Under the pieces are notes generated by a model. It saw only the letters and a program-made list of their open reading frames with translations. It had not been told where the DNA came from and searched no databases. From Bacillus_BD sp050389805 (GTDB lineage: Bacteria; Bacillota; Bacilli; Bacillales; Cytobacillaceae), in the NCBI RefSeq assembly GCF_050389805.1, contig NZ_CP130945.1:2728001-2792000 (forward strand): a stretch of DNA of 64,000 nucleotides. The letters are read 5' to 3'. A program made the translations under genes and the position numbers. The stretch's first letter is position 1. Every line of letters begins with the position of its first letter. Shown here in pieces: positions 32,374-41,339 of the stretch.

Positions 32374-33486
32374 ATGAACACAGAAACAAATTTAAAACGA
32401 ACACCACTCTTTGAAACATATAAAAAATACGGAGCAAAAGTTATTGATTTCGGTGGATGGGAACTTCCCGTGCAATTCACTAGCATAATTGAAGAGCATG
32501 AGGCTGTTCGTCAAGCAGCTGGTCTATTCGATGTATCGCATATGGGAGAATTCATCATTGAGGGGAAAGATGCAGAAAGCATCATTAATAAGCTGGGAAC
32601 AAATGATGTATCCACAATACATACAAATCAAGCGCAATATACAGTATTGTGCTATCAAGATGGTGGCACTGTTGATGATTTAATTGTCTATAAATTAGCA
32701 GATGAAAAATATATGCTTGTACCAAACGCAGCGAATATTGAAAAAGATTATACGTGGATAAAGGAACATATAAAAGGAGATGTAACACTTCGTAATATTT
32801 CAGGAGAAGTGGCACAGCTTGCCATCCAAGGACCAAAAGCTGAAAGTATCTTGCAAAAACTAACAGATATTGACCTTTCACAAATTGCGTTTTATCGTTT
32901 TGCTCAGCAAGTTACGGTATCTGGGATTACAGACGTACTCATTTCTCGTACTGGCTACACAGGAGAAGATGGCTTCGAGTTGTATCTAGCATCTAATCAG
33001 GTAGTTGAACTATGGGACAAATTATTGGAAGTTGGCAAAGAAGATGGTTTAAAACCATGCGGACTTGGTGCGCGTGATACCCTACGCTTGGAAGCGCGAC
33101 TAGCCCTATATGGTCAAGAGCTTTCAAAAGACATCAGTCCACTTGAAGCAGGAATTGGTTTTGCTGTTAAAGTGAATAAAGAAAGTGATTTTCTTGGTAA
33201 AGAAGCTCTTACTAAGCAGAAAGAAGAAGGAGTCAAACGTAGAATTGTAGGAATTGAAGTAACAGGAAGAGGCATTCCTCGTACTGGTTATAAAGTCTTC
33301 TCGGAAGATGATGAAGAAATTGGTGTTGTTACTTCTGGAACTCAATCTCCAACACTAAAGAAAAGTATTGGTCTTGCTCTTTTATCAGCAGAACAAACAA
33401 AAATAGGAACAGAATTAAAAATAGAAATTCGCAATAAATTAATTGATGCTGTTGTAGTCAAAACTCCATTCTACAAAAGAGTTTAA
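32374..33486 (+). CDS. gcvT: Aminomethyltransferase, glycine cleavage T protein
   Basis: A 370-residue THF-dependent enzyme that releases ammonia and 5,10-methylene-THF from the aminomethyl-lipoyl H protein. LFDVSHMGEF, IQGPKAES, SRTGYTGEDGFELY and the catalytic-domain motif GLGARDTLRLEA are in family order. AGGAGG precedes the ATG. It is the first gene after the glycine riboswitch. In B. subtilis gcvPA and gcvPB follow gcvT; here gcvH comes next and no gcvP is in the window. Confidence 0.93.
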   Translation: MNTETNLKRTPLFETYKKYGAKVIDFGGWELPVQFTSIIEEHEAVRQAAGLFDVSHMGEFIIEGKDAESIINKLGTNDVSTIHTNQAQYTVLCYQDGGTVDDLIVYKLADEKYMLVPNAANIEKDYTWIKEHIKGDVTLRNISGEVAQLAIQGPKAESILQKLTDIDLSQIAFYRFAQQVTVSGITDVLISRTGYTGEDGFELYLASNQVVELWDKLLEVGKEDGLKPCGLGARDTLRLEARLALYGQELSKDISPLEAGIGFAVKVNKESDFLGKEALTKQKEEGVKRRIVGIEVTGRGIPRTGYKVFSEDDEEIGVVTSGTQSPTLKKSIGLALLSAEQTKIGTELKIEIRNKLIDAVVVKTPFYKRV

Positions 33487-33532
33487 TACTGGAAGACACG
33501 AAGTCTATTGCAGGAGAAGTGAAACAGGGAAA

Positions 33533-33563
33533 GCCACCTTAAGACACATTGTGTCAAGGTGGC
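33533..33563 (+). other. Intercistronic hairpin between gcvT and gcvH
   Basis: GCCACCTT pairs with AAGGTGGC, and inside it GACAC with GTGTC around an ATT loop. No T run follows, so it is more likely an mRNA-stability or processing element than a terminator. Confidence 0.6.
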
Positions 33564-33672
33564 AGGTGTAGAGTACCCGAAACGAAAATAAAGCCTAACA
33601 ATAAAAAACGTTCCTTTATACAAACAATCCACCAGATTTTAAACTAATCACTAGTGAAGGGGAGAAAAGATA

Positions 33673-34056
33673 ATGACCAATTTACTATATAGCAAGGAAC
33701 ATGAGTGGGTTCAACAATTAGAAGGTAATCGAGTACGGATTGGGATTTCTGATTATGCCCAAAAGTCATTAGGAGATATCGTATTTGTTGAAAATCCTAA
33801 AGAAGGGGATGAAGTGACAGCAAATGAGTCAATGGGATCGATCGAATCTGTAAAAGCAGTTTCTGATTTATACTCACCTGTTTCAGGTTCTGTTGTTTTG
33901 GTAAACGAAGAATTAGAGGATTCGCCACAATTGGTGAACGAACATCCATATGATACAGGTTGGTTGGTTGAAGTCGAATTATCTGATCCTGAGGAATTAA
34001 AGTCACTTTTGAATGAAAAGGAATATCAAACATTTATTAAAGAAGGTGAGGAATAG
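33673..34056 (+). CDS. gcvH: Glycine cleavage H protein
   Basis: A 127-residue lipoyl carrier of normal length. The lipoylated Lys is in SIESVKAVSDLYSP (about residue 63), and YAQKSLGDIVFVE and VNEHPYDTGWL are conserved. It shuttles the aminomethyl group between the P, T and L proteins. AAGGGGAG precedes the ATG. Confidence 0.93.
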   Translation: MTNLLYSKEHEWVQQLEGNRVRIGISDYAQKSLGDIVFVENPKEGDEVTANESMGSIESVKAVSDLYSPVSGSVVLVNEELEDSPQLVNEHPYDTGWLVEVELSDPEELKSLLNEKEYQTFIKEGEE

Positions 34057-34141
34057 ATGAACCCGTCCTATATACTACCGGAGAGATAGGGAATTCTTCT
34101 TTATATACATAGAGATCGTTCTTTTAAGGAGGAGAAAACAG

Positions 34142-35539
34142 ATGAAACAGTCTTATGATGTTGTCATTATTGGAGGAGGACCGGGTGGATATGTTGCAGC
34201 CATTAGGGCCTCACAATTAGGTTTAAAAACAGCAATTTTAGAAAAAGAAAAATTAGGTGGAACGTGTCTACATGCTGGATGTATCCCAACAAAAGCCTTA
34301 TTAAGAAGTGCCGAAATATATGTGAATACAAAAAAAGCTGAGGAATTCGGTGTGATCGCCCCTGAGGTGGGACTAAATTTTGTAAGAGTTCAAGAACGTA
34401 AAGACGAAAATATATCGCGATTATTTAACGGGATTCAACATTTAATGAAGAAGGGAAAAATTGATGTTTACGACGGAATTGGCAGTATTGTAAATTCTAA
34501 AGAGGTTGTTGTACAACTGAAAAATCGGGAAGATGTAACCTTACATACACAAAGTATTATCATTGCCACAGGCTCCCGTCCTAGAACACTCCCAGGATTA
34601 GAGATAGATGGTCATTATGTAATGACTTCAGATGAAGCGTTAAAAATGAAAGAATTACCGGATTCCATCATTATTGTTGGCGGCGGTGTTATTGGAATAG
34701 AATGGGCATCTATGCTATCAGATTTTGGAGTAAAAGTAACGGTGATTGAGTACGCGGATCGAATTTTACCAACAGAAGATAAAGAAATTTCGAAGGAACT
34801 TCAACGCTTAATGAAGAAAAAAGGGATAAAAATTGTAACCGGGGCAAAGGTTCTTCCAGAATCAATTGTAATAGAAGATGAGGTCTCCATTTCTACTGAA
34901 CAAAAAGGAAAAGAAACAACTTATTCTGCAGCTAAACTTTTAGTTTCTGTTGGGAGACTTCCAAATGTTGAGGGAATTGGTCTTGAAAATACTGCCATCG
35001 AAATCATTAGATGTTCTATTAAAACGAACGAATACTATCAAACAACTGAGCCCAACATCTATGCCATTGGGGATGTTATCGGAGGATTACAATTAGCTCA
35101 TGTGGCTTCCCACGAGGGAATCATTGCAATTGAAAAAATAGCAGGTAAAAATCCTACACCACTTGACCCTTTACTCGTATCTAAGTGTGTATACGGTAGT
35201 CCAGAAATTGCAAGCGTGGGATTAACAGAAGAAGAGGCAAAAGAAAAAGGCTACACAGTAAAAATAGGTAAATTCTCTTTCCGTGCCATTGGAAAAGCAA
35301 TAGTATTTGGTGAGTCTGATGGGTTTGTCAAATTGGTAGTAGAAGAAGAATCTAAAAAACTACTCGGCGCACATATAATTGGACCTCATGCAACGGATAT
35401 GATCACTGAAGCCGCACTTGCTACTATGATAAATGCAACATCACAAGATATTGCTGAAATGATTCATCCACACCCTGCCTTATCTGAAGCAATTGGCGAA
35501 GCTGCACAAGCGGTAGAGGACTTAGCGATTCATGCATAA
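34142..35539 (+). CDS. Dihydrolipoyl dehydrogenase (glycine cleavage L protein)
   Basis: A 465-residue flavoprotein disulfide reductase. It has an FAD loop IIGGGPGGYVAAIRA, redox pair GGTCLHAGCIPTK, NAD loop IIVGGGVIGIEWASM, second FAD site NIYAIGDV, and the C-terminal His-Pro pair IHPHPALSE. It reoxidises the dihydrolipoyl H protein. Position between gcvH and fhs suggests an E3 dedicated to glycine cleavage rather than to a 2-oxoacid dehydrogenase. AAGGAGG precedes the ATG. Confidence 0.9.
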   Translation: MKQSYDVVIIGGGPGGYVAAIRASQLGLKTAILEKEKLGGTCLHAGCIPTKALLRSAEIYVNTKKAEEFGVIAPEVGLNFVRVQERKDENISRLFNGIQHLMKKGKIDVYDGIGSIVNSKEVVVQLKNREDVTLHTQSIIIATGSRPRTLPGLEIDGHYVMTSDEALKMKELPDSIIIVGGGVIGIEWASMLSDFGVKVTVIEYADRILPTEDKEISKELQRLMKKKGIKIVTGAKVLPESIVIEDEVSISTEQKGKETTYSAAKLLVSVGRLPNVEGIGLENTAIEIIRCSIKTNEYYQTTEPNIYAIGDVIGGLQLAHVASHEGIIAIEKIAGKNPTPLDPLLVSKCVYGSPEIASVGLTEEEAKEKGYTVKIGKFSFRAIGKAIVFGESDGFVKLVVEEESKKLLGAHIIGPHATDMITEAALATMINATSQDIAEMIHPHPALSEAIGEAAQAVEDLAIHA

Positions 35540-35547
35540 AAAAAATA

Positions 35548-35624
35548 ATAGAATATCCACAATATTATAGTGCGAATTAAAATTCTTATTGTTACAATAC
35601 TATTTAAGAATAATAATATTCTAT
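35548..35624 (+). promoter_or_regulatory. Promoter region of fhs with operator-like repeats
   Basis: ATAGAATA (35548-35555) and TATTCTAT (35617-35624) form the same inverted pair as at the gcvT promoter. A plausible promoter lies between: TTGTTA (35589-35594), 17 bp, AATAAT (35612-35617). The block AAAAATAATAGAATAT is shared with 31912-31927. Confidence 0.45.
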
Positions 35625-35664
35625 TTATTTAAAAGAGGAAAGTTACAACCGAGGAGGAATGGAC

Positions 35665-37341
35665 ATGACGTTTAAAACAGATGTTCAAATTGCACAAGAA
35701 GCAAAGATGATCCCAATTAGTGAGATTGCTGATTCTCTTGGGATTACGGAAGATGAATTGGATCTTTATGGAAAATATAAAGCTAAAGTATCCCTAGATG
35801 TATTATCCCGTCTTGAAGATAAACCAGATGGAAAACTTATCCTTGTTACAGCAATCAATCCAACTCCAGCTGGAGAAGGAAAAACCACGATGAATGTGGG
35901 ATTGTCCATGGGGTTAAATAAGATAGGCAAAAAAACGATAACGGCATTAAGAGAACCATCCCTAGGACCTGTATTTGGGATAAAAGGTGGAGCAGCTGGT
36001 GGTGGATATGCCCAAGTTGTCCCAATGGAAGACATTAATCTCCACTTTACTGGTGATTTTCATGCGATTACATCTGCACACAATCTACTAGCAGCGATGC
36101 TTGATAACCATTTACATCAAGGAAATGCATTAAACATCGATCCAAAAAAGGTCGTTTGGAAACGAGTTCTCGATATGAATGACCGTGCTCTTCGAAATGT
36201 AGTGATTGGTCTTGGTGGAAAACCAGATGGCTTTATCAGACAAACAGGATTTGATATTACGGTTGCTTCTGAAATTATGGCGATTCTCTGTCTGGCTACA
36301 AGCCTCTCCGATCTGAAAGACAGATTGTCAAGAATGGTTGTCGCTTATAACCGAGACGGTGAAACCGTCACAGCAGGAGATTTAGAGGCTACAGGAGCAA
36401 TGGCTTTATTATTAAAGGACGCGATCCAACCGAACCTTGTCCAAACACTTGAAAATACACCAGCCTTTATTCATGGTGGTCCATTCGCGAATATCGCACA
36501 TGGCTGTAACTCTGTAATGGCAACTAAGATTGGTCTTAAATTAGCAGATTACGTTGTAACCGAAGCTGGTTTTGGAGCGGATCTCGGTGCTGAGAAATTC
36601 TTTGATATTAAATCAAGATTTGCAGGTTTAAACCCAAGTGCAGCAGTGATTGTTGCTACGATTAGAGCACTGAAAATGAACGGAGGAGTGTCTAAAACAG
36701 AACTTGCTCATGAAAACCTTCAAGCACTCCAAGACGGAATCGTAAACCTTGAGAGACATATTGAAAATGTTAATAAATTTGGCGTACCGGCTGTTGTGGC
36801 AATCAATAAATTCCCAACGGATACGGAAGCAGAAATCCAATTGTTGAAGGAAAAGTGTGCGGAACGTGGTGTCGATGTTGTTCTCGCCGAAGTATTCACA
36901 AAAGGTGGAGAAGGGGCCATTGAGCTAGCGAACAAAGTGGTTGAAATTACCGAAACAAAACCATCTCAATTTGCACCACTTTATGATGTGGACCTTTCCA
37001 TTCAAGAGAAAATCGAGAGTATTGCCAAAGAAATTTATCGTGCTGAAAGAGTAGAAATTTCAGCAGCAGCTAAGAAACAAATGGCGGAACTAGAAAAACT
37101 TGGATTAGACAAAATGCCAATTTGTATGGCAAAAACGCAATACTCATTCTCAGATGACCCAAGCTTACTAGGAGCACCTACTGGATTTACATTGTCCGTT
37201 AGAGAAATTAGGGTGAATGCAGGCGCCGGTTTCATCGTTGCTTTAACAGGCTCAATTATGACGATGCCAGGTTTACCAAAAGTTCCTGCTGCAAATGGAA
37301 TGGATATTACAGATGACGGGGAAATTATCGGACTCTCATAA
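35665..37341 (+). CDS. fhs: Formate-tetrahydrofolate ligase
   Basis: A 558-residue enzyme that interconverts formate + THF + ATP and 10-formyl-THF + ADP. NPTPAGEGKTTMNVGLSMG is the P-loop, and LREPSLGPVFGIKGGAAGGGYAQ the formyl-phosphate region (quoted in part by family knowledge). Length is standard. ATG 35665 is favoured because GAGGAGG ends 7 nt upstream (the ATG at 35659 is too close). The folD gene follows 14 bp later. In glycine oxidation it could run backwards to make formate and ATP. Confidence 0.93.
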   Translation: MTFKTDVQIAQEAKMIPISEIADSLGITEDELDLYGKYKAKVSLDVLSRLEDKPDGKLILVTAINPTPAGEGKTTMNVGLSMGLNKIGKKTITALREPSLGPVFGIKGGAAGGGYAQVVPMEDINLHFTGDFHAITSAHNLLAAMLDNHLHQGNALNIDPKKVVWKRVLDMNDRALRNVVIGLGGKPDGFIRQTGFDITVASEIMAILCLATSLSDLKDRLSRMVVAYNRDGETVTAGDLEATGAMALLLKDAIQPNLVQTLENTPAFIHGGPFANIAHGCNSVMATKIGLKLADYVVTEAGFGADLGAEKFFDIKSRFAGLNPSAAVIVATIRALKMNGGVSKTELAHENLQALQDGIVNLERHIENVNKFGVPAVVAINKFPTDTEAEIQLLKEKCAERGVDVVLAEVFTKGGEGAIELANKVVEITETKPSQFAPLYDVDLSIQEKIESIAKEIYRAERVEISAAAKKQMAELEKLGLDKMPICMAKTQYSFSDDPSLLGAPTGFTLSVREIRVNAGAGFIVALTGSIMTMPGLPKVPAANGMDITDDGEIIGLS

Positions 37342-37355
37342 GGAGGATTTACAAC

Positions 37356-38231
37356 ATGGGTGAAAAATTAGCTGGAAAACCAGTCGTACAATCACTTAGA
37401 GAAAACATCTTATCAAGAGTAGAAAAATTAAAGGAAAATAACGTGACTCCCACCCTATTATTAATCAGGGTGGGAGCTCGGGAAGACGATCTCTCTTACG
37501 AAAGAAGTATTCTTAAAAATTGCGACCTCTTAAAGATCAAATGTAATGTATTGGAACTTCCTGTAACTGTTACAATGGAAGAATTAACATGTGTTTTTGA
37601 AAAAGCAAATCGAGACCAAGATATTCACGGAATTATGATTTTCCGACCACTCCCTGATCATATTGATCCTGAAGTCGTTCGAAACTTAATCGATCCTGAA
37701 AAGGATATTGACTGTATGTCACCGATTAATTTAGAGAAAGTTTTTGAAGGGCGAAGCACAGGTTTTGCTCCTTGTACCCCTAAAGCCGTGATTGAATTGC
37801 TTAACTATTATGAAATTCCGTTAAACGGAGCTAATGTCGTTGTAGCTGGTCGCAGTTTAGTAGTAGGGAAACCGTTAGCCATGTTACTACTAGATGAAAA
37901 TGCATCTGTTACCATTTGTCATTCCCGAACAAAAGATATGCCTTCTGTTACTCAAAAGGCTGATATCGTGGTGGCAGCGATTGGAAGAGCCAAGTTTATG
38001 GGGAAGGAATACTTTAGTGAGGATTCATTTGTCGTTGATGTTGGAATTAATGATGATGGGAATGGCAAAATCTGTGGAGATGTTCATTACGATGAAGTGA
38101 TTGAAAATGTAAAAGCACTAACACCTCCTACAGGTGGAGTTGGACTTATAACTACCACGATTTTACTACAGCATGTCGTTCAGGCTTGCGAAAAGGCAAC
38201 GAATGTGAAGAAATTCGTTACATCTGTATAA
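37356..38231 (+). CDS. folD: Methylene-THF dehydrogenase, FolD family, apparently without cyclohydrolase residues
   Basis: A 291-residue protein, the normal FolD length. The NAD(P) domain has VVVAGRSLVVGKPLAMLLL, and TPPTGGVGLITTTIL closes the active site. In E. coli FolD the cyclohydrolase needs Tyr50 and Lys54 in the pattern YVASK. Here the aligned segment is SYERSI, keeping the Tyr but replacing Lys by Ile. The conserved Gln of VQLPLP is also absent (IFRPLP). The Asp of EKDID is kept. This predicts a dehydrogenase-only enzyme, with the cyclohydrolase step supplied by the next gene. Confidence 0.88.
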   Translation: MGEKLAGKPVVQSLRENILSRVEKLKENNVTPTLLLIRVGAREDDLSYERSILKNCDLLKIKCNVLELPVTVTMEELTCVFEKANRDQDIHGIMIFRPLPDHIDPEVVRNLIDPEKDIDCMSPINLEKVFEGRSTGFAPCTPKAVIELLNYYEIPLNGANVVVAGRSLVVGKPLAMLLLDENASVTICHSRTKDMPSVTQKADIVVAAIGRAKFMGKEYFSEDSFVVDVGINDDGNGKICGDVHYDEVIENVKALTPPTGGVGLITTTILLQHVVQACEKATNVKKFVTSV

Positions 38232-38246
38232 CATTCTTTTATTAAT

Positions 38247-38279
38247 AATAGGAAGGTATAAAGTATTTACCTTCCTATT
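38247..38279 (+). other. Intercistronic hairpin between folD and fchA
   Basis: Perfect 12-bp arms AATAGGAAGGTA / TACCTTCCTATT, loop of 9 nt, followed by CTCACTGG rather than a T run. It is likely a processing or stability element. Confidence 0.6.
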
Positions 38280-38297
38280 CTCACTGGAGGGATTCAT

Positions 38298-38924
38298 ATG
38301 TTAGATAAAAGTAGTAATCAATTTTTAGATGAACTTTCATCTAAAGCCCCCGTACCTGGAGGTGGAGGAGCATCTGCCTATGTTGGAGCTATTGGTATGG
38401 CCCTTGGTAGTATGGTAGGGAATTTAACATTGGGGAAAAAGAAATATCAAGATGTACAAGAGGATATTATTGAACTACTAAAAAAATCTGAAGATATTAT
38501 GGAAAAGTTAAAAGAATTAGTGAGTAAGGATGCGGAAGTATTTTATCCTTTATCACAAGCCTATGGTCTACCTTCTTCAACGGAAGAAGAAAAGCAAAAA
38601 AAAGACCAGGTACTACAAGAAGCATTGGTTGATGCATCGAAGGTTCCACTAGAAATTGCAAAGTTATGCTTAGAAGCGATCCTTTTACATGAGGAATATG
38701 CAAAAAAAGGCACGCGAATTGCGATTAGTGATGTAGGCGTAGGTGTAATCTTCTGTAAGTCTGCCTTACAGGGAGCTAAATTGAATGTATTAATTAACAC
38801 GAAAATCATGAAAGATGAAGAATTGAAAAATAAAATTGAAACGGAATTGTTTGAAATTGAAAAGGTTGGATTAACAAAGGCTGATAAGATTTACAAAGAA
38901 GTGGAACAAATGTTTATTAAATAG
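38298..38924 (+). CDS. fchA: Methenyl-THF cyclohydrolase / formimino-THF cyclodeaminase family (FchA)
   Basis: A 208-residue, mostly helical protein. FLDELSSKAPVPGGGGASAYVGAIG is the signature of the FTCD-C/FchA family (THF-binding loop PVPGGGGASA). Stand-alone members hydrolyse methenyl-THF to 10-formyl-THF. Here it follows a FolD that lacks the cyclohydrolase Lys, so this reading fits better than formimino-glycine or histidine catabolism, for which no genes are nearby. TGGAGG precedes the ATG. Confidence 0.88.
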   Translation: MLDKSSNQFLDELSSKAPVPGGGGASAYVGAIGMALGSMVGNLTLGKKKYQDVQEDIIELLKKSEDIMEKLKELVSKDAEVFYPLSQAYGLPSSTEEEKQKKDQVLQEALVDASKVPLEIAKLCLEAILLHEEYAKKGTRIAISDVGVGVIFCKSALQGAKLNVLINTKIMKDEELKNKIETELFEIEKVGLTKADKIYKEVEQMFIK

Positions 38925-39048
38925 AAAATAAAAACTATGCATCTAAAAATGATTGTGGTTTGTTTATGTTATATCTTCTAAATCCCCGGTAACTTGTGAA
39001 TAAATTAACATTTTTTCACATTATATACATAAAATGGAGGAATGAACC

Positions 39049-39792
39049 ATGCGTCTAGAGGGAAAGGTTGCTATCATTACTGGAGGAACATTTGGGATTG
39101 GGGAAAGCACAGCTGTACTCTTTGCAAAAGAAGGAGCAAAAGTGGTCATCGCTGCAAGGAATGAGGAAAAAGGAGCAAAGCTTGTAAATAAAATCAAGGA
39201 GCAGGGTGGGGAAGCTCTATTTGTCAAAACCGATGTATCTAAAGAAGAAGATGTCAAAAATCTTGTTGGGACAACGGTTGATACTTATGGAAAATTAGAT
39301 GTTCTATTTGCTAATGCCGGTGTTGGCAGCATGGGAGATCTTGATAGTATAAGCCTTGATGATTGGAACTACACGCTCAGTGTTGACCTTACAGGTGTAT
39401 TCCTTTGTAATAAATATGCTATTCCAGAAATGGAGAAAAATGGTGGCGGTTCCATTATAAACTGTGCATCGATTCTTGGGCATGTTGGCCAAATGTCCGT
39501 TTCTGCTTATGCTGCGGCAAAAGGCGGGGTAGTGAATATGACTCGTACAGCTGCAGTGACCTATGCAAATAGAGGAATTAGAGTCAACGCAGTATGTCCA
39601 GGTTACATTACCACGAATATATTAGATGATTTGAGTGACGAAATGATGGAACACTTAATATCCTTACATCCAATTGGACGCCTAGGAAAACCAGAAGAGG
39701 TAGCATACGCGGTTCTTTTCCTCGCAAGTAACGAATCCTCATTCGTAACAGGAGCAAACTTGTTAGTGGATGGAGGATATACAGCTCAGTAA
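39049..39792 (+). CDS. SDR-family oxidoreductase
   Basis: A 247-residue classical short-chain dehydrogenase. TGGTFGIGES is the nucleotide loop, NAG the stabilising motif, Ser in NCASILG and SAYAAAKGG the catalytic Ser-Tyr-Lys, and PIGRLGKPEEVA the usual C-terminal motif. Substrate is unknown. It follows fchA by 125 bp with its own GGAGG, so co-transcription with the C1 genes is possible but not shown. Confidence 0.85.
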   Translation: MRLEGKVAIITGGTFGIGESTAVLFAKEGAKVVIAARNEEKGAKLVNKIKEQGGEALFVKTDVSKEEDVKNLVGTTVDTYGKLDVLFANAGVGSMGDLDSISLDDWNYTLSVDLTGVFLCNKYAIPEMEKNGGGSIINCASILGHVGQMSVSAYAAAKGGVVNMTRTAAVTYANRGIRVNAVCPGYITTNILDDLSDEMMEHLISLHPIGRLGKPEEVAYAVLFLASNESSFVTGANLLVDGGYTAQ

Positions 39793-39798
39793 TGAATT

Positions 39799-39843
39799 AG
39801 GGCGACAGGAATCTACCCATTTTTGGAAGGTGACTGTCGCCCT
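39799..39843 (+). terminator. Terminator related to the dispersed palindrome
   Basis: AGGGCGACAG and CTGTCGCCCT arms, with an inner CCCATTTTTGG-like part resembling the repeat family. It follows the SDR gene. Confidence 0.7.
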
Positions 39844-40082
39844 ATATTTATCTTGTCTTAACTAGCAGTCCCCCTCTACTGATGGAGATTTTCTTTGATG
39901 ACAATTGGACTCTACGATCAATAAAGATTTTTATCTGTACAATGCTGCGAAGGAGTTAGCTATGCAAAAAGCGAATAAAGTAATGGATTACAAATTTGAT
40001 AAATAACAAGCATCCATTACTTTTTGAAGGGGAACGGGGGGTGAAGACATCGTTCTATTAACTTGAAAAGAGGTGGATGATG
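39844..40082. other. Intergenic region, 239 bp
   Basis: It includes a 14-codon frame from ATG 39962 with GAAGGAG upstream, which may be a gene remnant. Nothing else was recognised. Confidence 0.3.
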
Positions 40083-41216
40083 ATGAAAAAATATGTTGGA
40101 ACCTGTTTGGCCGTACTTGTTTTGCTTTTATCTGGATGTCTATTAGAACGTGGAAATAATGCTAATGTCGAATCCTCGAATAGAGTTCAAGAGGACCATA
40201 AGCAACAGGAGCAAGATCAAAGTAATAAGGATAAATTGAAAGAGGCTGAAAAAGAACCCAACACCGAAACAGAAATAGCAACGATTGAAGAATATTATCC
40301 ACTAAAAGAAAATGTTCGTTATGTGTATGAAGGGCAAGGTAATGAATATGCTTCATATGTTGTTCATATCGACTATATTTCAGATCAGAAAGTACAGCAA
40401 AGAATCGATAATGGTGGAACAGTGATAGCCCGCATCGTTGAAATAAAAGATGGAAAATTGGTAGAAACTTATTCAAGAGAGGAAGCCTATTATCGGGAAA
40501 ATCTTTTAAACACCGGTAGTGGGGATGAAGAAGTATTATTAATGGAACCGTTAAAAGAAGAAACCACTTGGAAATTGAATGATTCAAGTGTTCGAACGAT
40601 AACCAATTTATCTGCGGAAGTTTCAACTCCAGCTGGTGATTACGAAGCCATTGAGGTTAGCACTGAAGGTCCTCATGGAAAAACCCTTGATTATTATGTC
40701 AAAGGCATTGGTTTAGTTCATTCCGTATTTCATTCAAAGGGAACAGAAGTTAGTTCTTCTTTGAGTAAAATAGAAGAAGATGTTCCATTTATACAAACCG
40801 TTTCATTTTTTTTTCCAAATATTAATGACGATCAAATGTATTATCGTAATAGAGAAGTCTCATTTCAAACCAATGATATTACTAGAATCATGTTAGAAAA
40901 GGCCTATAAAGAAAATGTCCCAGATAAATTGAGTTCAGTTCTGACGAAGAATATGAAAATAAACAGTCTGTATTTAAACCAAGATAATAATTTATATATC
41001 GACTTAAACCAAGCCTTTTTAACTGAATTGGTGGCTGGTTCAGGAGTAGAAGCGATGATTCTCCAAAGCGTAGTTAATACATTTGGTCATTATTATGGTG
41101 TTGAGAAGGTATTACTTTCCATAGATAATAAACCTTATTCATCTGGGCATATCTCCATGAATAAAGGAGAATTTTTTACGGTAACATCGATCGATGGGGC
41201 TATAAAGCTTCAATAA
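40083..41216 (+). CDS. GerMN-domain lipoprotein
   Basis: A protein of about 377 residues. The lipoprotein signal ends in the lipobox LLSGC (Cys at about residue 19), followed by a Gln/Lys/Glu-rich linker (25-65). A middle domain (70-225) precedes a C-terminal GerMN (Spo/germination) domain (about 240-375) with DIT and YLNQDNNLYIDLNQAF. GerM-type proteins act at the septum or envelope during sporulation and germination. ATG 40083 is the third of three consecutive ATGs and has the best spacing to AGAGGTGG. Confidence 0.75.
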   Translation: MKKYVGTCLAVLVLLLSGCLLERGNNANVESSNRVQEDHKQQEQDQSNKDKLKEAEKEPNTETEIATIEEYYPLKENVRYVYEGQGNEYASYVVHIDYISDQKVQQRIDNGGTVIARIVEIKDGKLVETYSREEAYYRENLLNTGSGDEEVLLMEPLKEETTWKLNDSSVRTITNLSAEVSTPAGDYEAIEVSTEGPHGKTLDYYVKGIGLVHSVFHSKGTEVSSSLSKIEEDVPFIQTVSFFFPNINDDQMYYRNREVSFQTNDITRIMLEKAYKENVPDKLSSVLTKNMKINSLYLNQDNNLYIDLNQAFLTELVAGSGVEAMILQSVVNTFGHYYGVEKVLLSIDNKPYSSGHISMNKGEFFTVTSIDGAIKLQ

Positions 41217-41225
41217 AGTGATTTC

Positions 41226-41276
41226 AAAAAGGTGGCAGAAACCTCTGGAGATTAGGGAGCTTCTGCCACCTTTTTT
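41226..41276. terminator. Terminator between convergent genes
   Basis: AAAAAGGTGGCAGAA pairs with TTCTGCCACCTTTTT, enclosing a smaller CTC/GAG stem. Confidence 0.85.
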
Positions 41277-41339
41277 AATAAATTATGTTAAAGATCTGAA
41301 ACTAAGCTTTAGATCTCTCTTTAAAATAAATCCACCTAT

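Noticed and set aside
39930..40008. Short coding frame ending MQKANKVMDYKFDK
   Set aside because: Only 14 codons from the ATG with a ribosome site, no homology that I recognise; possibly a remnant.
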